From JBICIG01 sp043101605 (GTDB lineage: Bacteria > Planctomycetota > Phycisphaerae > Phycisphaerales > UBA1924), in NCBI GenBank assembly GCA_043101605.1, contig JBICIG010000045.1, positions 1 through 41,939 of the forward strand: a stretch of 41,939 bases of DNA, written 5' to 3'. A model generated the notes under the pieces. The model searched no databases, was not told the DNA's origin, and saw only the letters and a program-made list of their open reading frames with translations. The translations under genes and the position numbers were made by a program. Of this stretch, positions 7,754-14,749 are shown one piece after another. Position 1 is the stretch's first letter, and the number at the start of each line of letters is the position of its first letter.

Positions 7754-8539
7754 TCACGCCCCGCGGCGCATCGCCCACCATGCCGCCGCCACCCCCCCGC
7801 CCGCGAACGCGACCGACCCGATCCACACCCCCGCGCCGACCGCATCACCCGTCAGCGCTCCCCGCATCGCCGTCGTCACCCACGCCAGCGGATTCACCGC
7901 CCCGAACGCCCCCAGCCACCCCGTCGCTTCCTCCAGCGGGAACAGCGCCCCGCTCAGCAGCCACGCCGGCATCAGCACCATGTTCATCACGCCGTGATAC
8001 CCCGCCACGCTCCGCGTCCGCCACGCCAGCGCCAGCCCGACGCCCGCCACGCCCACCGCCATCAGCACCATCGCCACCAGCGCCAGCCCGATCCCCGCGA
8101 CGCCCGGCTCCAGCCCGACCATCCACGCCGCCGGCAGCAGCACCAGCGCCTGCAACGCCGCCACCGCTCCACCCGCGCCCACCTTGCTCAGGATCACCGC
8201 GTCGATCGACGCCGGGCTCACCAGCACGCTCCGCAGATACCCCGCGTCCCGATCCTCGATCAGCGACAGCGCACTGAACACCGCGCTGAACATCACCACC
8301 ATCCCGACCACGCCCGGCAGCACGAACGCCGAATAGTCCACGCTCCCCGCGAACGAGCCCGAAAACCCGCTCCCCAGAAACACCCACACGATCACGCCGA
8401 TCCCAAGCGTCGCCATCACCCGCGCGGGCTGCCGCGACAGCCGGACCAACTCCCGCACCAGCAGCGCCCGCGCCGCGCTCCCGGTTCCGAGCCATCGCCC
8501 CGCCGAACGATCGACCACCACGCCCGCTTCCCCGCTCAT
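7754..8539 (-). CDS. ABC-2 type transporter permease (oxidase-assembly cluster)
   Basis: A 261-residue integral membrane protein with about six hydrophobic segments. It has the ABC-2 permease pattern: an N-terminal cytoplasmic tail, a first segment followed by FVLPGVVGMVVMFSAVFSALSLIEDRD, and a late segment with WLLSGALFPLEE and NPLAWVTTAMR, typical of the NodJ/DrrB/NatB-like group. It begins inside the stop of the ATPase gene (ATGA overlap at 8536-8539), so the two are translationally coupled and should form one exporter or membrane-remodelling complex. Substrate is unknown. Being between ctaB and a SCO gene suggests a role in cofactor handling or oxidase maturation, comparable in architecture to NosF/NosY or CcmA/CcmB, but the sequence does not prove it. 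Confidence 0.85.
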   Translation of the reverse strand: MSGEAGVVVDRSAGRWLGTGSAARALLVRELVRLSRQPARVMATLGIGVIVWVFLGSGFSGSFAGSVDYSAFVLPGVVGMVVMFSAVFSALSLIEDRDAGYLRSVLVSPASIDAVILSKVGAGGAVAALQALVLLPAAWMVGLEPGVAGIGLALVAMVLMAVGVAGVGLALAWRTRSVAGYHGVMNMVLMPAWLLSGALFPLEEATGWLGAFGAVNPLAWVTTAMRGALTGDAVGAGVWIGSVAFAGGGVAAAWWAMRRGA

Positions 8540-9510
8540 CGCGCCACCCCCGCGGTCGCCTCGGCGTACACATCCCCGAGCGTCGGCGGCGACACCCCGA
8601 ACGCCACACCCCGCGCCGTCAACAACTCCGCCGCGCGCGCCAATTCCTCATCCTGCCCCTCCTCGAACACCAACCGCCACGCCTCGGCGCCCTCCAGCGT
8701 CCCCGGCATCCGCCGACGCGCCAGCCCCGCGACCTCCGCCTCGAGCCCCTCGTCCAGCCCCCCACTCCCACGCACCAGCCGCCACCCGACCGCGGCGCAC
8801 AGCGCCGCCGGCAACCCGTCGCGCACGACCCGCCCCTGGTGCAGCAGCACCACCCGGTCGGCGCGCGCGGCTTCCTCCATGTCGTGCGTGGAAGACAGGA
8901 TCGTCAGCGCCCGTCCCTCCTTGGCCCGCTCCCGCCGGAGCCGATCGAGCGCCTCCCAAAGCTCCGCCCGCGCCGTCGGATCGAGCCCCGCCGACGCCTC
9001 GTCGAGAATCAGCAACTCGGGCTCGCCGACCAGCGCCCGCGCCAGGTCCACCCGCCGCGCGAGCCCGCCCGACAGCGTCTCGATCCGGTCATCGAGCCGA
9101 TCCTCGACCGCCATCGCCCGCGCGAGCGTCATCGCCCGTTCCGCCGCGGCCGCCCCCCCGAGCCCGAACAGCGCTCCCTGAATCGCCAGCACCTCGCGCC
9201 CCGTCAGCAGCGGATCCAGGCTCGGCGTCTGGAAGACCACGCCCAGCCTCGATCGACACTCCCGCCGTTCCTCCGACCGCCCGCGCCCCTTCTTCCTTCC
9301 AACCTCGTGCCCGAGCACCTCCGCCGTCCCCGCCGTCGGCCGGTCCAGCGTGGACGCGATCCGCAGCAGCGTCGACTTGCCCGCGCCGTTCGGGCCCAGC
9401 AGCGCTACCCACTCCCCGCGCCCGATCGAGAGCGTCACCTCGTCGAGCGCCAGCCGCACCGGCGACCGCCGCGTGCGTGCATACGAACGCCGCACGCCCT
9501 CGAAGCGCAT
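8536..9510 (-). CDS. ABC transporter ATP-binding protein (partner of the adjacent permease)
   Basis: A 324-residue ATPase. The ATG at 9508-9510 is chosen because GGGGAGAGG lies just upstream; a GTG at 9561 would add 17 residues but has a poorer site. All ABC motifs are present: Walker A GPNGAGKST, a Q-loop (VVFQTPSLDP), signature LSGGLARR, Walker B LLILDEASAGLD and a switch His (SSTHDMEEA). The last 90 residues are a poorly conserved extension. The family is the NatA/CcmA-like group that pairs with ABC-2 permeases. The Walker B tail reads DEAS rather than the more common DEPT, a tolerated variant. It overlaps the permease by four bases and starts 82 bases after the ctaB stop. Confidence 0.9.
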   Translation of the reverse strand: MRFEGVRRSYARTRRSPVRLALDEVTLSIGRGEWVALLGPNGAGKSTLLRIASTLDRPTAGTAEVLGHEVGRKKGRGRSEERRECRSRLGVVFQTPSLDPLLTGREVLAIQGALFGLGGAAAAERAMTLARAMAVEDRLDDRIETLSGGLARRVDLARALVGEPELLILDEASAGLDPTARAELWEALDRLRRERAKEGRALTILSSTHDMEEAARADRVVLLHQGRVVRDGLPAALCAAVGWRLVRGSGGLDEGLEAEVAGLARRRMPGTLEGAEAWRLVFEEGQDEELARAAELLTARGVAFGVSPPTLGDVYAEATAGVAR

Positions 9511-9592
9511 CGCCGCCTCTCCCCGCCCGATCTTCGATGTTTCCGAGTTCGTGCCGGTCACGCGGGCATCACCCCCCGCCGGAGCGTACCGG

Positions 9593-10555
9593 TCAGAGCA
9601 GCGTCCGGCCGACCGCCTCGGCGACGATCACCAGCAGCAGCACCGGCAGGTGGATGATCGACGCGAAGAACACCCGCCGCGCCGCCGGCCGCGTCCGCGA
9701 GATCGCCAGCTTCACCGCCAGCCACAGGTACGCCAGCCCCGTCAACAGCGCCACCACCAGCGTCGCGCCCCCCAGCAGCCCGGGCATCGCCCACACCGGC
9801 AGCATCGTCGCCGGCACCAGCAGCACCGCCGTCACCAGAATCGTGATCGCCGTCGCCCGACCGCTCGGGTCCACCACCGGCAGCACGCGGAAACCCCCCG
9901 CCGCATAGTCGTCCCGATACATCCACGCGATCGCGAGGAAGTGGGGGAGCTGCCAGATCGTCATCAGCGCCACCAGGCTCCAGCCTCCCGGCTCGGTGAG
10001 CGACGCCAGGCTCCCCGCCTCCGACGCCGCCGCCCAGCCGATCAGCGGCGGCAGCGCCCCGGGGATCGCGCCCACCAGCGTCGAGGTCACCGTCAGCGGC
10101 TTCAGCGGCGTGTACACCAGCACATAGCTCAGCACGCACACCAGCGCCACCAGCGCCGCGCCCGGACCGTTCACCACCAGCAGCAGACCCACGCCCGCCG
10201 CCGAACTCCCGAGCCCGAACCCGAGCACACTCGCCGCGCTCAACTCCCCCCGCGGAATCGGCCGACCCGCCGTGCGCGCCATCTTCGCGTCGCGCTCCCG
10301 TTCCCACCATTCATTCAGCGCGTTCGCCCCGAGCGAGGACAGCACCGTCCCGACCACGCACGACGCCAGTGACGCCAGCAGCCCGAAGGTCCACACCTGC
10401 CCGAGCGCCGCGAGCACGAACCCGACCACCGCCGTGATCGCCACCAGCCGCGTGATCCCGGGCTTGCCCGTCTCGATGAGCGCGCGCACCCGCGAACTCC
10501 GCAACGCCAGCGCGTTCAGCCCCATGGTCGCCGCCATCGATTCCGTCCGCGACAT
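9593..10555 (-). CDS. ctaB: Protoheme IX farnesyltransferase (heme O synthase)
   Basis: A 320-residue polytopic enzyme of the UbiA prenyltransferase family, which attaches a farnesyl group to protoheme to give heme O for terminal oxidases. The first Asp-rich-type site NALNEWWERERDAKMART and the adjacent RPIPRG are present near residues 78-102. The family loop YTPLKPLT follows, then IWQLPHFLAIAWMYRDDYAAGGFRVLP, the conserved second catalytic region. About eight or nine hydrophobic segments fit the usual length of 290-320. The start is an ATG at 10553-10555 with only a weak GA-rich ribosome binding site; Met7 or Met11 are alternatives. On the minus strand a -10-like TACAAT (10651-10656) lies about 95 bases upstream without a good -35. 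It heads a minus-strand series with the ABC pair and the SCO gene. Confidence 0.93.
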   Translation of the reverse strand: MSRTESMAATMGLNALALRSSRVRALIETGKPGITRLVAITAVVGFVLAALGQVWTFGLLASLASCVVGTVLSSLGANALNEWWERERDAKMARTAGRPIPRGELSAASVLGFGLGSSAAGVGLLLVVNGPGAALVALVCVLSYVLVYTPLKPLTVTSTLVGAIPGALPPLIGWAAASEAGSLASLTEPGGWSLVALMTIWQLPHFLAIAWMYRDDYAAGGFRVLPVVDPSGRATAITILVTAVLLVPATMLPVWAMPGLLGGATLVVALLTGLAYLWLAVKLAISRTRPAARRVFFASIIHLPVLLLVIVAEAVGRTLL

Positions 10556-10715
10556 CCGTCGTCCGCCTCGCTCAAGCCGCGCCCGCGCAACGCCCAGTCA
10601 TCCACGATTCGTCCGGTCCACTCGGAAGGATTCCTGCCAAACGAGAACCCATTGTAGTGGTCCCCACCCGCCCGCGAGGCCCCTCGCCCCCTCAATCCGC
10701 TATTGCGAACCAGTC

Positions 10716-12038
10716 TCAATCGCCCCCCGGCCCCCCAGACGCCCCGGGCACCGACAGATCCGCCCACACCGGAAAGTGGTCGCTCGCAAACCCGCTCGCG
10801 GACTCCGCTTTCATCCGCCGCGCCCCGGGCCCGACCCCCTCGTGCCGCCAGATCCCCGAACGCAGCACCCGGATCTCCCGCGAGGGAATCACATAATCCA
10901 CCTGCTTGCCCCACAACGCCGTGTCCGTCGGCTCAAGGTCGGGCAGGTCCAGGTCGGCGACCGGTGCCTCGAACGCCCCGACCCGCCGCTGCCCCAGCAG
11001 CAGGTCCCGCATCGGATTTCCGAACCCCGTGCCCTCCCGGCTGTCGGCGTTCAGGTCGCCCACGATCACGAACAGCGCCCCCCGCCGAAGCGTCCCCCGC
11101 CCCCCCGCATCATCCACGACATAACTCGCCCCCTCCAGGTAGTCCGCCCAGAACCGGATCTCGTCGTGGTTCCGCCGCTTGTTCCGCTGCTCGGCCCCGT
11201 CGAACGCCGGCGGCGTCGGATGACTCCCCAGCACATGCACCACCGCACCGTTCGGCAGCCGCACCGGCACATCCCAGTGGCTCTTGGAACTCAGGCGCAT
11301 GAACCCCAGTTCCTCCTCCGAGTACCACCCGCCGCCCTCCTCATCGGCCGACTTCGGCAGCACCGCGCCCGGCATGTACGACCACGGCAGCAACTGAAAA
11401 GTCCGCACCCCATCCTCGACGATCTCCAGCCGCGGATCGACCAGCAGCGCCATCGCGTACTGCCCCGGGAAGGTGCCAAACCCCCAGCAGTCGTTCCCGT
11501 ACGCCCGCCCCGCATCGGTCTGCGCTCCCGGCCGCCCGCCCGCCTCGTTGGGCTCCGGAGCCGGGTACCGCGTCACGATCTCCCCGTCGTTGTCCAGGTC
11601 GAACCCGCTGGGCATCCCCGTGTTCGAAGGCGCCATGAACGCGGCGAACTCCATCGGCTCCAGCCCGGGCGCTTGCGATCGGCTCAGAAAGTTCTCCACG
11701 AACCGCTTCGCGTTCTGCCCCGCCTCCGCGTCGGCCGGCACGCCGGGCCCCCCCGGCAGGTCGTACGCGATCTCGTTGAGAAACAGGATGTTCGGACGGA
11801 TCCGCTGGATCGTCTCGGCCAAAGCACGCAATCGCGGATGCTCCGGGTCGAGCAGGTCCGCCGTGCGCACATCCTCGAGATTGAAGGTCATCACCCGGAT
11901 CGCCAGCACGCTCTCCGCGCCGCCCGAATCCGAGGGACTCGCCCCGGGCTGGATGAGACCCGACCCACCCGCGCGCACGCCGACGGTCACCAGGCCCAGC
12001 ACGACGCACGCGATCAACGCTCGCAGAATCCGCTGCAT
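10716..12038 (-). CDS. Secreted endonuclease/exonuclease/phosphatase-family protein
   Basis: A 440-residue exported hydrolase. The N-terminus is a signal peptide (MQRILRALIACVVLGLVTVGVRA). The EEP-fold metal and phosphate motifs occur in order: TFNLED near residue 51, FLNEI near 87, GSHPTP near 272, VGDLNAD near 326 and ASDHFPVWADL near the end, preceded by a GKQVDYVIPS strand. The fold covers DNase I-like nucleases, phosphodiesterases and phosphatases, so the substrate is open; an extracellular phosphatase or nuclease for phosphate scavenging is plausible. Long loops between the motifs make it larger than a minimal EEP domain (about 250 residues). No clear Shine-Dalgarno precedes the ATG at 12036-12038. 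It is 30 bases downstream of the next minus-strand gene and may be cotranscribed with it. Confidence 0.85.
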   Translation of the reverse strand: MQRILRALIACVVLGLVTVGVRAGGSGLIQPGASPSDSGGAESVLAIRVMTFNLEDVRTADLLDPEHPRLRALAETIQRIRPNILFLNEIAYDLPGGPGVPADAEAGQNAKRFVENFLSRSQAPGLEPMEFAAFMAPSNTGMPSGFDLDNDGEIVTRYPAPEPNEAGGRPGAQTDAGRAYGNDCWGFGTFPGQYAMALLVDPRLEIVEDGVRTFQLLPWSYMPGAVLPKSADEEGGGWYSEEELGFMRLSSKSHWDVPVRLPNGAVVHVLGSHPTPPAFDGAEQRNKRRNHDEIRFWADYLEGASYVVDDAGGRGTLRRGALFVIVGDLNADSREGTGFGNPMRDLLLGQRRVGAFEAPVADLDLPDLEPTDTALWGKQVDYVIPSREIRVLRSGIWRHEGVGPGARRMKAESASGFASDHFPVWADLSVPGASGGPGGD

Positions 12039-12068
12039 GCCACGAGTCTACACGCGCCCCGCCCGCGG

Positions 12069-12545
12069 CTACTGCAGCAGCGATGCGTACTCGGCCACAT
12101 CGCCCGGCGTCACCAGCCCGCGCTGCGTCCACGGATGGATCGCGTCGCTCCCGCCCGCCCGCAGCAGCTTGACCACCAGCGTCGCGCAGCTCGAAGCGCT
12201 CCCCTTCGCCGCCATCGGCACCAACTGGTACCCAATCGGAGGCCCGATGAAGTTCGGGTCGGCCAGGTTCGCCGCCAGCCCGACCCACGCGTCGCGGATC
12301 GCCTTCGCATCCAGCTTGCGGATCGAGATCCGCTCGCTGTGCGTCCCGCCCGCGAGTTCCAGGTCGTTCGCGTAGCTCGGCCGCGGATTCGCCCCGACCG
12401 GCCTGGTGATCGAGCCCAGCGCCTGGTCGGCCACGGGCGCCCAACTCGCGTACACATCCCTCGTCTGCAACGCCACATGACCCGTCAGGCTCTTGCTTGT
12501 GGCAAACAGCCGCGGCGACCAGTAGTGCACGATCACATCCGCCAT
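12069..12545 (-). CDS. Small protein resembling a permuted NlpC/P60 (papain-like) thiol hydrolase
   Basis: A 158-residue protein. The ATG at 12543-12545 follows GGGGAG about 8 bases upstream; a longer in-frame start would add 31 unlikely residues. There is no signal peptide. His23 sits in the segment TGHVALQT, a small hydrophobic strand after GH, and Cys120 opens the helix SCATLVVKLLRAGG. A His-containing strand before a Cys-led helix is the reversed order seen in circularly permuted papain-like hydrolases (YiiX-type and related peptidases, amidases or acyltransferases). That is a pattern-level inference without profile support. It could act on a peptide, lipid or peptidoglycan bond. Some members of this fold are effectors, but no partner gene for that is visible. 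It lies between a secreted EEP protein and tRNA-Arg. Confidence 0.65.
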   Translation of the reverse strand: MADVIVHYWSPRLFATSKSLTGHVALQTRDVYASWAPVADQALGSITRPVGANPRPSYANDLELAGGTHSERISIRKLDAKAIRDAWVGLAANLADPNFIGPPIGYQLVPMAAKGSASSCATLVVKLLRAGGSDAIHPWTQRGLVTPGDVAEYASLLQ

Positions 12546-12696
12546 CTCGTTGCTCCCCGAATCCAACCCTCGACCCGACGCCCATGCAGCGTACCGATCC
12601 CCTCGCTCCCCGCGCCCTCGGCAAAGACAGACCCACACCCGCCGCCCCGGCGCACCCAGCCGTCAAATCGCCGGCCATCCCCCGACCCCCAACGGC

Positions 12697-12702
12697 TAGA
12701 CT
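12697..12702 (+). promoter_or_regulatory. Possible -10 element of tRNA-Arg
   Basis: TAGACT ends 9 bases before the mature tRNA 5' end at 12712. No convincing -35 hexamer is visible at the expected distance. Confidence 0.35.
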
Positions 12703-12711
12703 GACCCCGTC

Positions 12712-12785
12712 GCCCCCGTAGCTCAACTGGACAGAGCAGCGGACTTCTAATCCGCAGGTTGCAGGTTCGAGTCCTGCCGGGGGTG
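12712..12785 (+). tRNA. tRNA-Arg (anticodon TCT)
   Basis: A 74-base cloverleaf with acceptor GCCCCCG against CGGGGGT (a G-U pair at position 1-72), D arm GCTC/GAGC, anticodon stem GCGGA/TCCGC around the loop CTTCTAA (anticodon TCT), T arm GCAGG-TTCGAGT-CCTGC, and discriminator G. CCA is not encoded. A lower-GC gene follows about 100 bases downstream, so the tRNA may mark an insertion site, although I found no repeat of its 3' end. Confidence 0.95.
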
Positions 12786-12889
12786 CTTCGAACTGGGGAA
12801 TGGCGCGAATGCTCCAGAACGGAACATCGTCGCCCTCAATTGTGCGGCGAGGTCGAATCGAGTGCAGTGGATTGGGATGGAGTTGCTGC

Positions 12890-14422
12890 ATGAATCATTT
12901 CGAAGCGGTCCTTGCCAGATTGCTCAGGAACGATGTTCAGAGCAATTTGTTGCGGCGTATCCACAAGATCTTTGAGGAGGCTCTTCTAGAGTGCTATGAA
13001 GTCGTACTTTTGGGTGAGCCGGGCTTTGAGCGATATTGCTCCATTGAGAGAATCGTAGATCATGTGTTTGACAAGCGCGCAAATGGCGATGAGTGGCTGG
13101 AGAATGACGAGCGTATTCGTGCGGATGTCACAAGCTTGTTCATTCACGCGCGCCATACAGCATCGATGCTGATCCGTCGGGATGGTGAGATGCTCTCGTT
13201 CATAAACAAGAGCATCTTGACCCCGGCGGGAGTACATGGCCTGATAAGTGCATCGGAGGTGCGAGAGTGCGTCTCGTTATTGCTTTCGTGGACGCTATCG
13301 CCATCCAGGACCGACTGGGTTAGATTGGCGGCAGCAATAGTCTCGTTCGTGCCGCACTCGTCGATTGCGGATTCGTCGACTGGAAACATTTCGCGCACGA
13401 ACGCTCGCGTGCCGGTTTTTCGGTCGATGTCGCTCGCGCCAGGGGCGAGCATCTATCTGCCGCGGGGCGACCGCGGCGCACTCCCTTCGGTGAGCTTTCG
13501 TCTCGTGGAGAATCGACTGGGGACCTCGGGCTTCGAGCTTCTGCTTGCAGCGGAAGGGTTCGTTTCTCACGGGGTGCTCGATGAGTGGGCCGGGCGTGCG
13601 GGCGATTGGTTGCCTGCACTCCTGGCAACCGGAATGGACATAGAGTCGCAGGTTCTGGACACGAGTTGGGACATCCTGGAGGCAACGGGCGGGAAAGAGA
13701 ATCGTGGGCCCGCGTTTCGAAAACCGAGCTTTCAAGAGGCAATGGAGGAGCTGGAGGCGATGGCCTCTGAGCGAGCCGAAGGGGATCGGCGGCCGAAGCC
13801 CTCTGAAGCGATCGGGTCCAGATTCGATATGTCCAGGGTGCAATGTGCTGTGAATTATCTCAGCCTTGTGTCGGAGTACTTTGAAGCATATAACGATAGC
13901 AAGTGGATGCACTGCCGAATCGTGAGCGCCATGGAGTGCGTGTCAGACTCCCTTCGGGAGGACCGCCCGGGCATGGCTCTGCAATTGGCGATGTCGGCGG
14001 TGGAGACGCTGCTTGATTACGGAGGGGGAAGCGGTGGCATAGCTGAGAAACTCGCTCGAGGCGTTGGGGCGCTATTGGTGGATCAGGCGGACAAAAGGAG
14101 GTCGCAACATGGATGGGTTAAGCAACTCTACGGCCAACGAAGTAAGGTAGCTCATGGTGCTGGGCGTGAGGCGTCGCAGAGTCCGGTTGGCACGGTACGC
14201 GCGCTCGCGGCTCTCGTCTTGCGAGCCGCTCTGGAGTGGTGGAGCTTGAGGGTCAGAGCGTCGGGCGAGGTCGGCAACAGAGCAGAGCCCGTGAAATATG
14301 AAGCGTTTTTGGACGACTTGGCTGCAGCTGAGTCCGAGGCGAAAGTTGTGCCGGGTGTGACGGAGCAAACATTCGCACTGTTCCGGTCTGTTCGGGATTC
14401 GTGGCCAAGAAGCGGTGAGTGA
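12890..14422 (+). CDS. Large protein with C-terminal Apea-like HEPN domain, probable defence or foreign gene
   Basis: A 510-residue cytoplasmic protein. The ATG at 12890 is chosen because GGATGGAG precedes it by 7 bases; an earlier frame start at 12800 would add 30 residues. The N-terminal 350 residues are unrecognised and largely helical. The C-terminal part (about residues 330-490) is all-helical and contains YGQRSKVAHG, with Arg417 and His422 in the R-x4-H pattern of HEPN ribonuclease domains. It follows a helix with SAVETLLDYGGG, matching the Apea-like HEPN group. Members of that group occur in antiphage and other conflict systems and as uncharacterised orphans. Codon use is visibly less GC-biased than in all flanking genes, and the gene sits directly behind tRNA-Arg, both signs of acquisition. 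No nucleotidyltransferase or other toxin partner is adjacent. Confidence 0.75.
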   Translation: MNHFEAVLARLLRNDVQSNLLRRIHKIFEEALLECYEVVLLGEPGFERYCSIERIVDHVFDKRANGDEWLENDERIRADVTSLFIHARHTASMLIRRDGEMLSFINKSILTPAGVHGLISASEVRECVSLLLSWTLSPSRTDWVRLAAAIVSFVPHSSIADSSTGNISRTNARVPVFRSMSLAPGASIYLPRGDRGALPSVSFRLVENRLGTSGFELLLAAEGFVSHGVLDEWAGRAGDWLPALLATGMDIESQVLDTSWDILEATGGKENRGPAFRKPSFQEAMEELEAMASERAEGDRRPKPSEAIGSRFDMSRVQCAVNYLSLVSEYFEAYNDSKWMHCRIVSAMECVSDSLREDRPGMALQLAMSAVETLLDYGGGSGGIAEKLARGVGALLVDQADKRRSQHGWVKQLYGQRSKVAHGAGREASQSPVGTVRALAALVLRAALEWWSLRVRASGEVGNRAEPVKYEAFLDDLAAAESEAKVVPGVTEQTFALFRSVRDSWPRSGE

Positions 14423-14511
14423 GTTCAGCGAGATAGGTGGTTGCAGCCTGATTCATCGCAGGCGGGCGACGAGATGTTCGGGGGGATTTCGGTGTCGGAG
14501 CTCCATCGCGC

Positions 14512-14540
14512 TTGACCCCCCGCCCACCCCTGCCAATACT
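14512..14540 (+). promoter_or_regulatory. Promoter of the histidine operon
   Basis: TTGACC (14512-14517) and AATACT (14535-14540) are separated by exactly 17 bases. A start about 7 bases after the -10 would fall near 14547, only about 3 bases before the leader-peptide ATG at 14550, so the transcript would be leaderless or nearly so. Confidence 0.65.
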
Positions 14541-14549
14541 CGCTCCATC

Positions 14550-14597
14550 ATGATCTGCACGCATCACCATCATCACCAGGGCAACCCCCGCCGGTGA
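14550..14597 (+). CDS. hisL: Histidine operon leader peptide with five consecutive His codons
   Basis: A 15-codon open frame reads Met-Ile-Cys-Thr, five His (14562-14576, codons CAT CAC CAT CAT CAC), then Gln-Gly-Asn-Pro-Arg-Arg and a stop at 14595-14597. Five His codons in a row in a tiny frame 150 bases before hisG is the hallmark of his attenuation: a ribosome starved for charged tRNA-His stalls on these codons and changes the folding of the RNA behind it. There is no Shine-Dalgarno sequence; the promoter -10 ends 9 bases before the ATG, which suggests translation from the 5' end. The stop codon lies inside the first downstream pairing segment, as in known attenuators. Confidence 0.85.
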   Translation: MICTHHHHHQGNPRR

Positions 14598-14672
14598 TGG
14601 TGCGCGATCGCTGAAGGACCCCCCCTCCAACGACCCTGCCCCCGACACCGGCCCCGCCGGTGTCGTCGCTTC
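14562..14672 (+). promoter_or_regulatory. His-operon attenuator with mutually exclusive hairpins
   Basis: Three alternative pairings can be written. Hairpin 1:2 pairs the His codons (14568-14577) with 14593-14602, 10 pairs including one G-U. Hairpin 2:3 pairs 14590-14596 with 14646-14652, 7 pairs. Hairpin 3:4 pairs 14643-14651 with 14657-14665, 9 pairs with a short loop. Segment 2 cannot pair with both 1 and 3, and segment 3 cannot pair with both 2 and 4. A ribosome stalled on the His codons covers segment 1 and so frees segment 2 for the antiterminator 2:3; with enough His-tRNA the ribosome reaches the stop, which lies within segment 2, and 3:4 forms. The 3:4 stem is followed by a pyrimidine-rich but not U-rich stretch, so termination strength is uncertain. 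Confidence 0.75.
14643..14665 (+). terminator. Attenuator stem 3:4 (candidate terminator)
   Basis: GACACCGG (14644-14651) pairs with CCGGTGTC (14657-14664), plus a flanking C-G pair, around the loop CCCCG. It is followed by GTCGCTTCTGC, which lacks a real U tract. It may be a high-GC intrinsic terminator variant or depend on Rho. Confidence 0.55.
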
Positions 14673-14749
14673 TGCAAATCGCGACGGTCCCGGCTCCAAA
14701 CCCCGCTGACGCTCGAACCGCACGAGCCTCACCGATTTGGGAGACCCCC

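Noticed and set aside
12786..14549. Attachment-site repeat of the tRNA-Arg 3' end, which would mark an integrated element
   Set aside because: I looked for a copy of the T-arm and acceptor sequence downstream of the foreign-looking gene and found none; no integrase is present.
14660..14749. An upstream GTG start for hisG, adding 30 residues
   Set aside because: The GTG lies inside the attenuator stem, and the ATG at 14750 has a good ribosome binding site and starts close to the family N-terminus.
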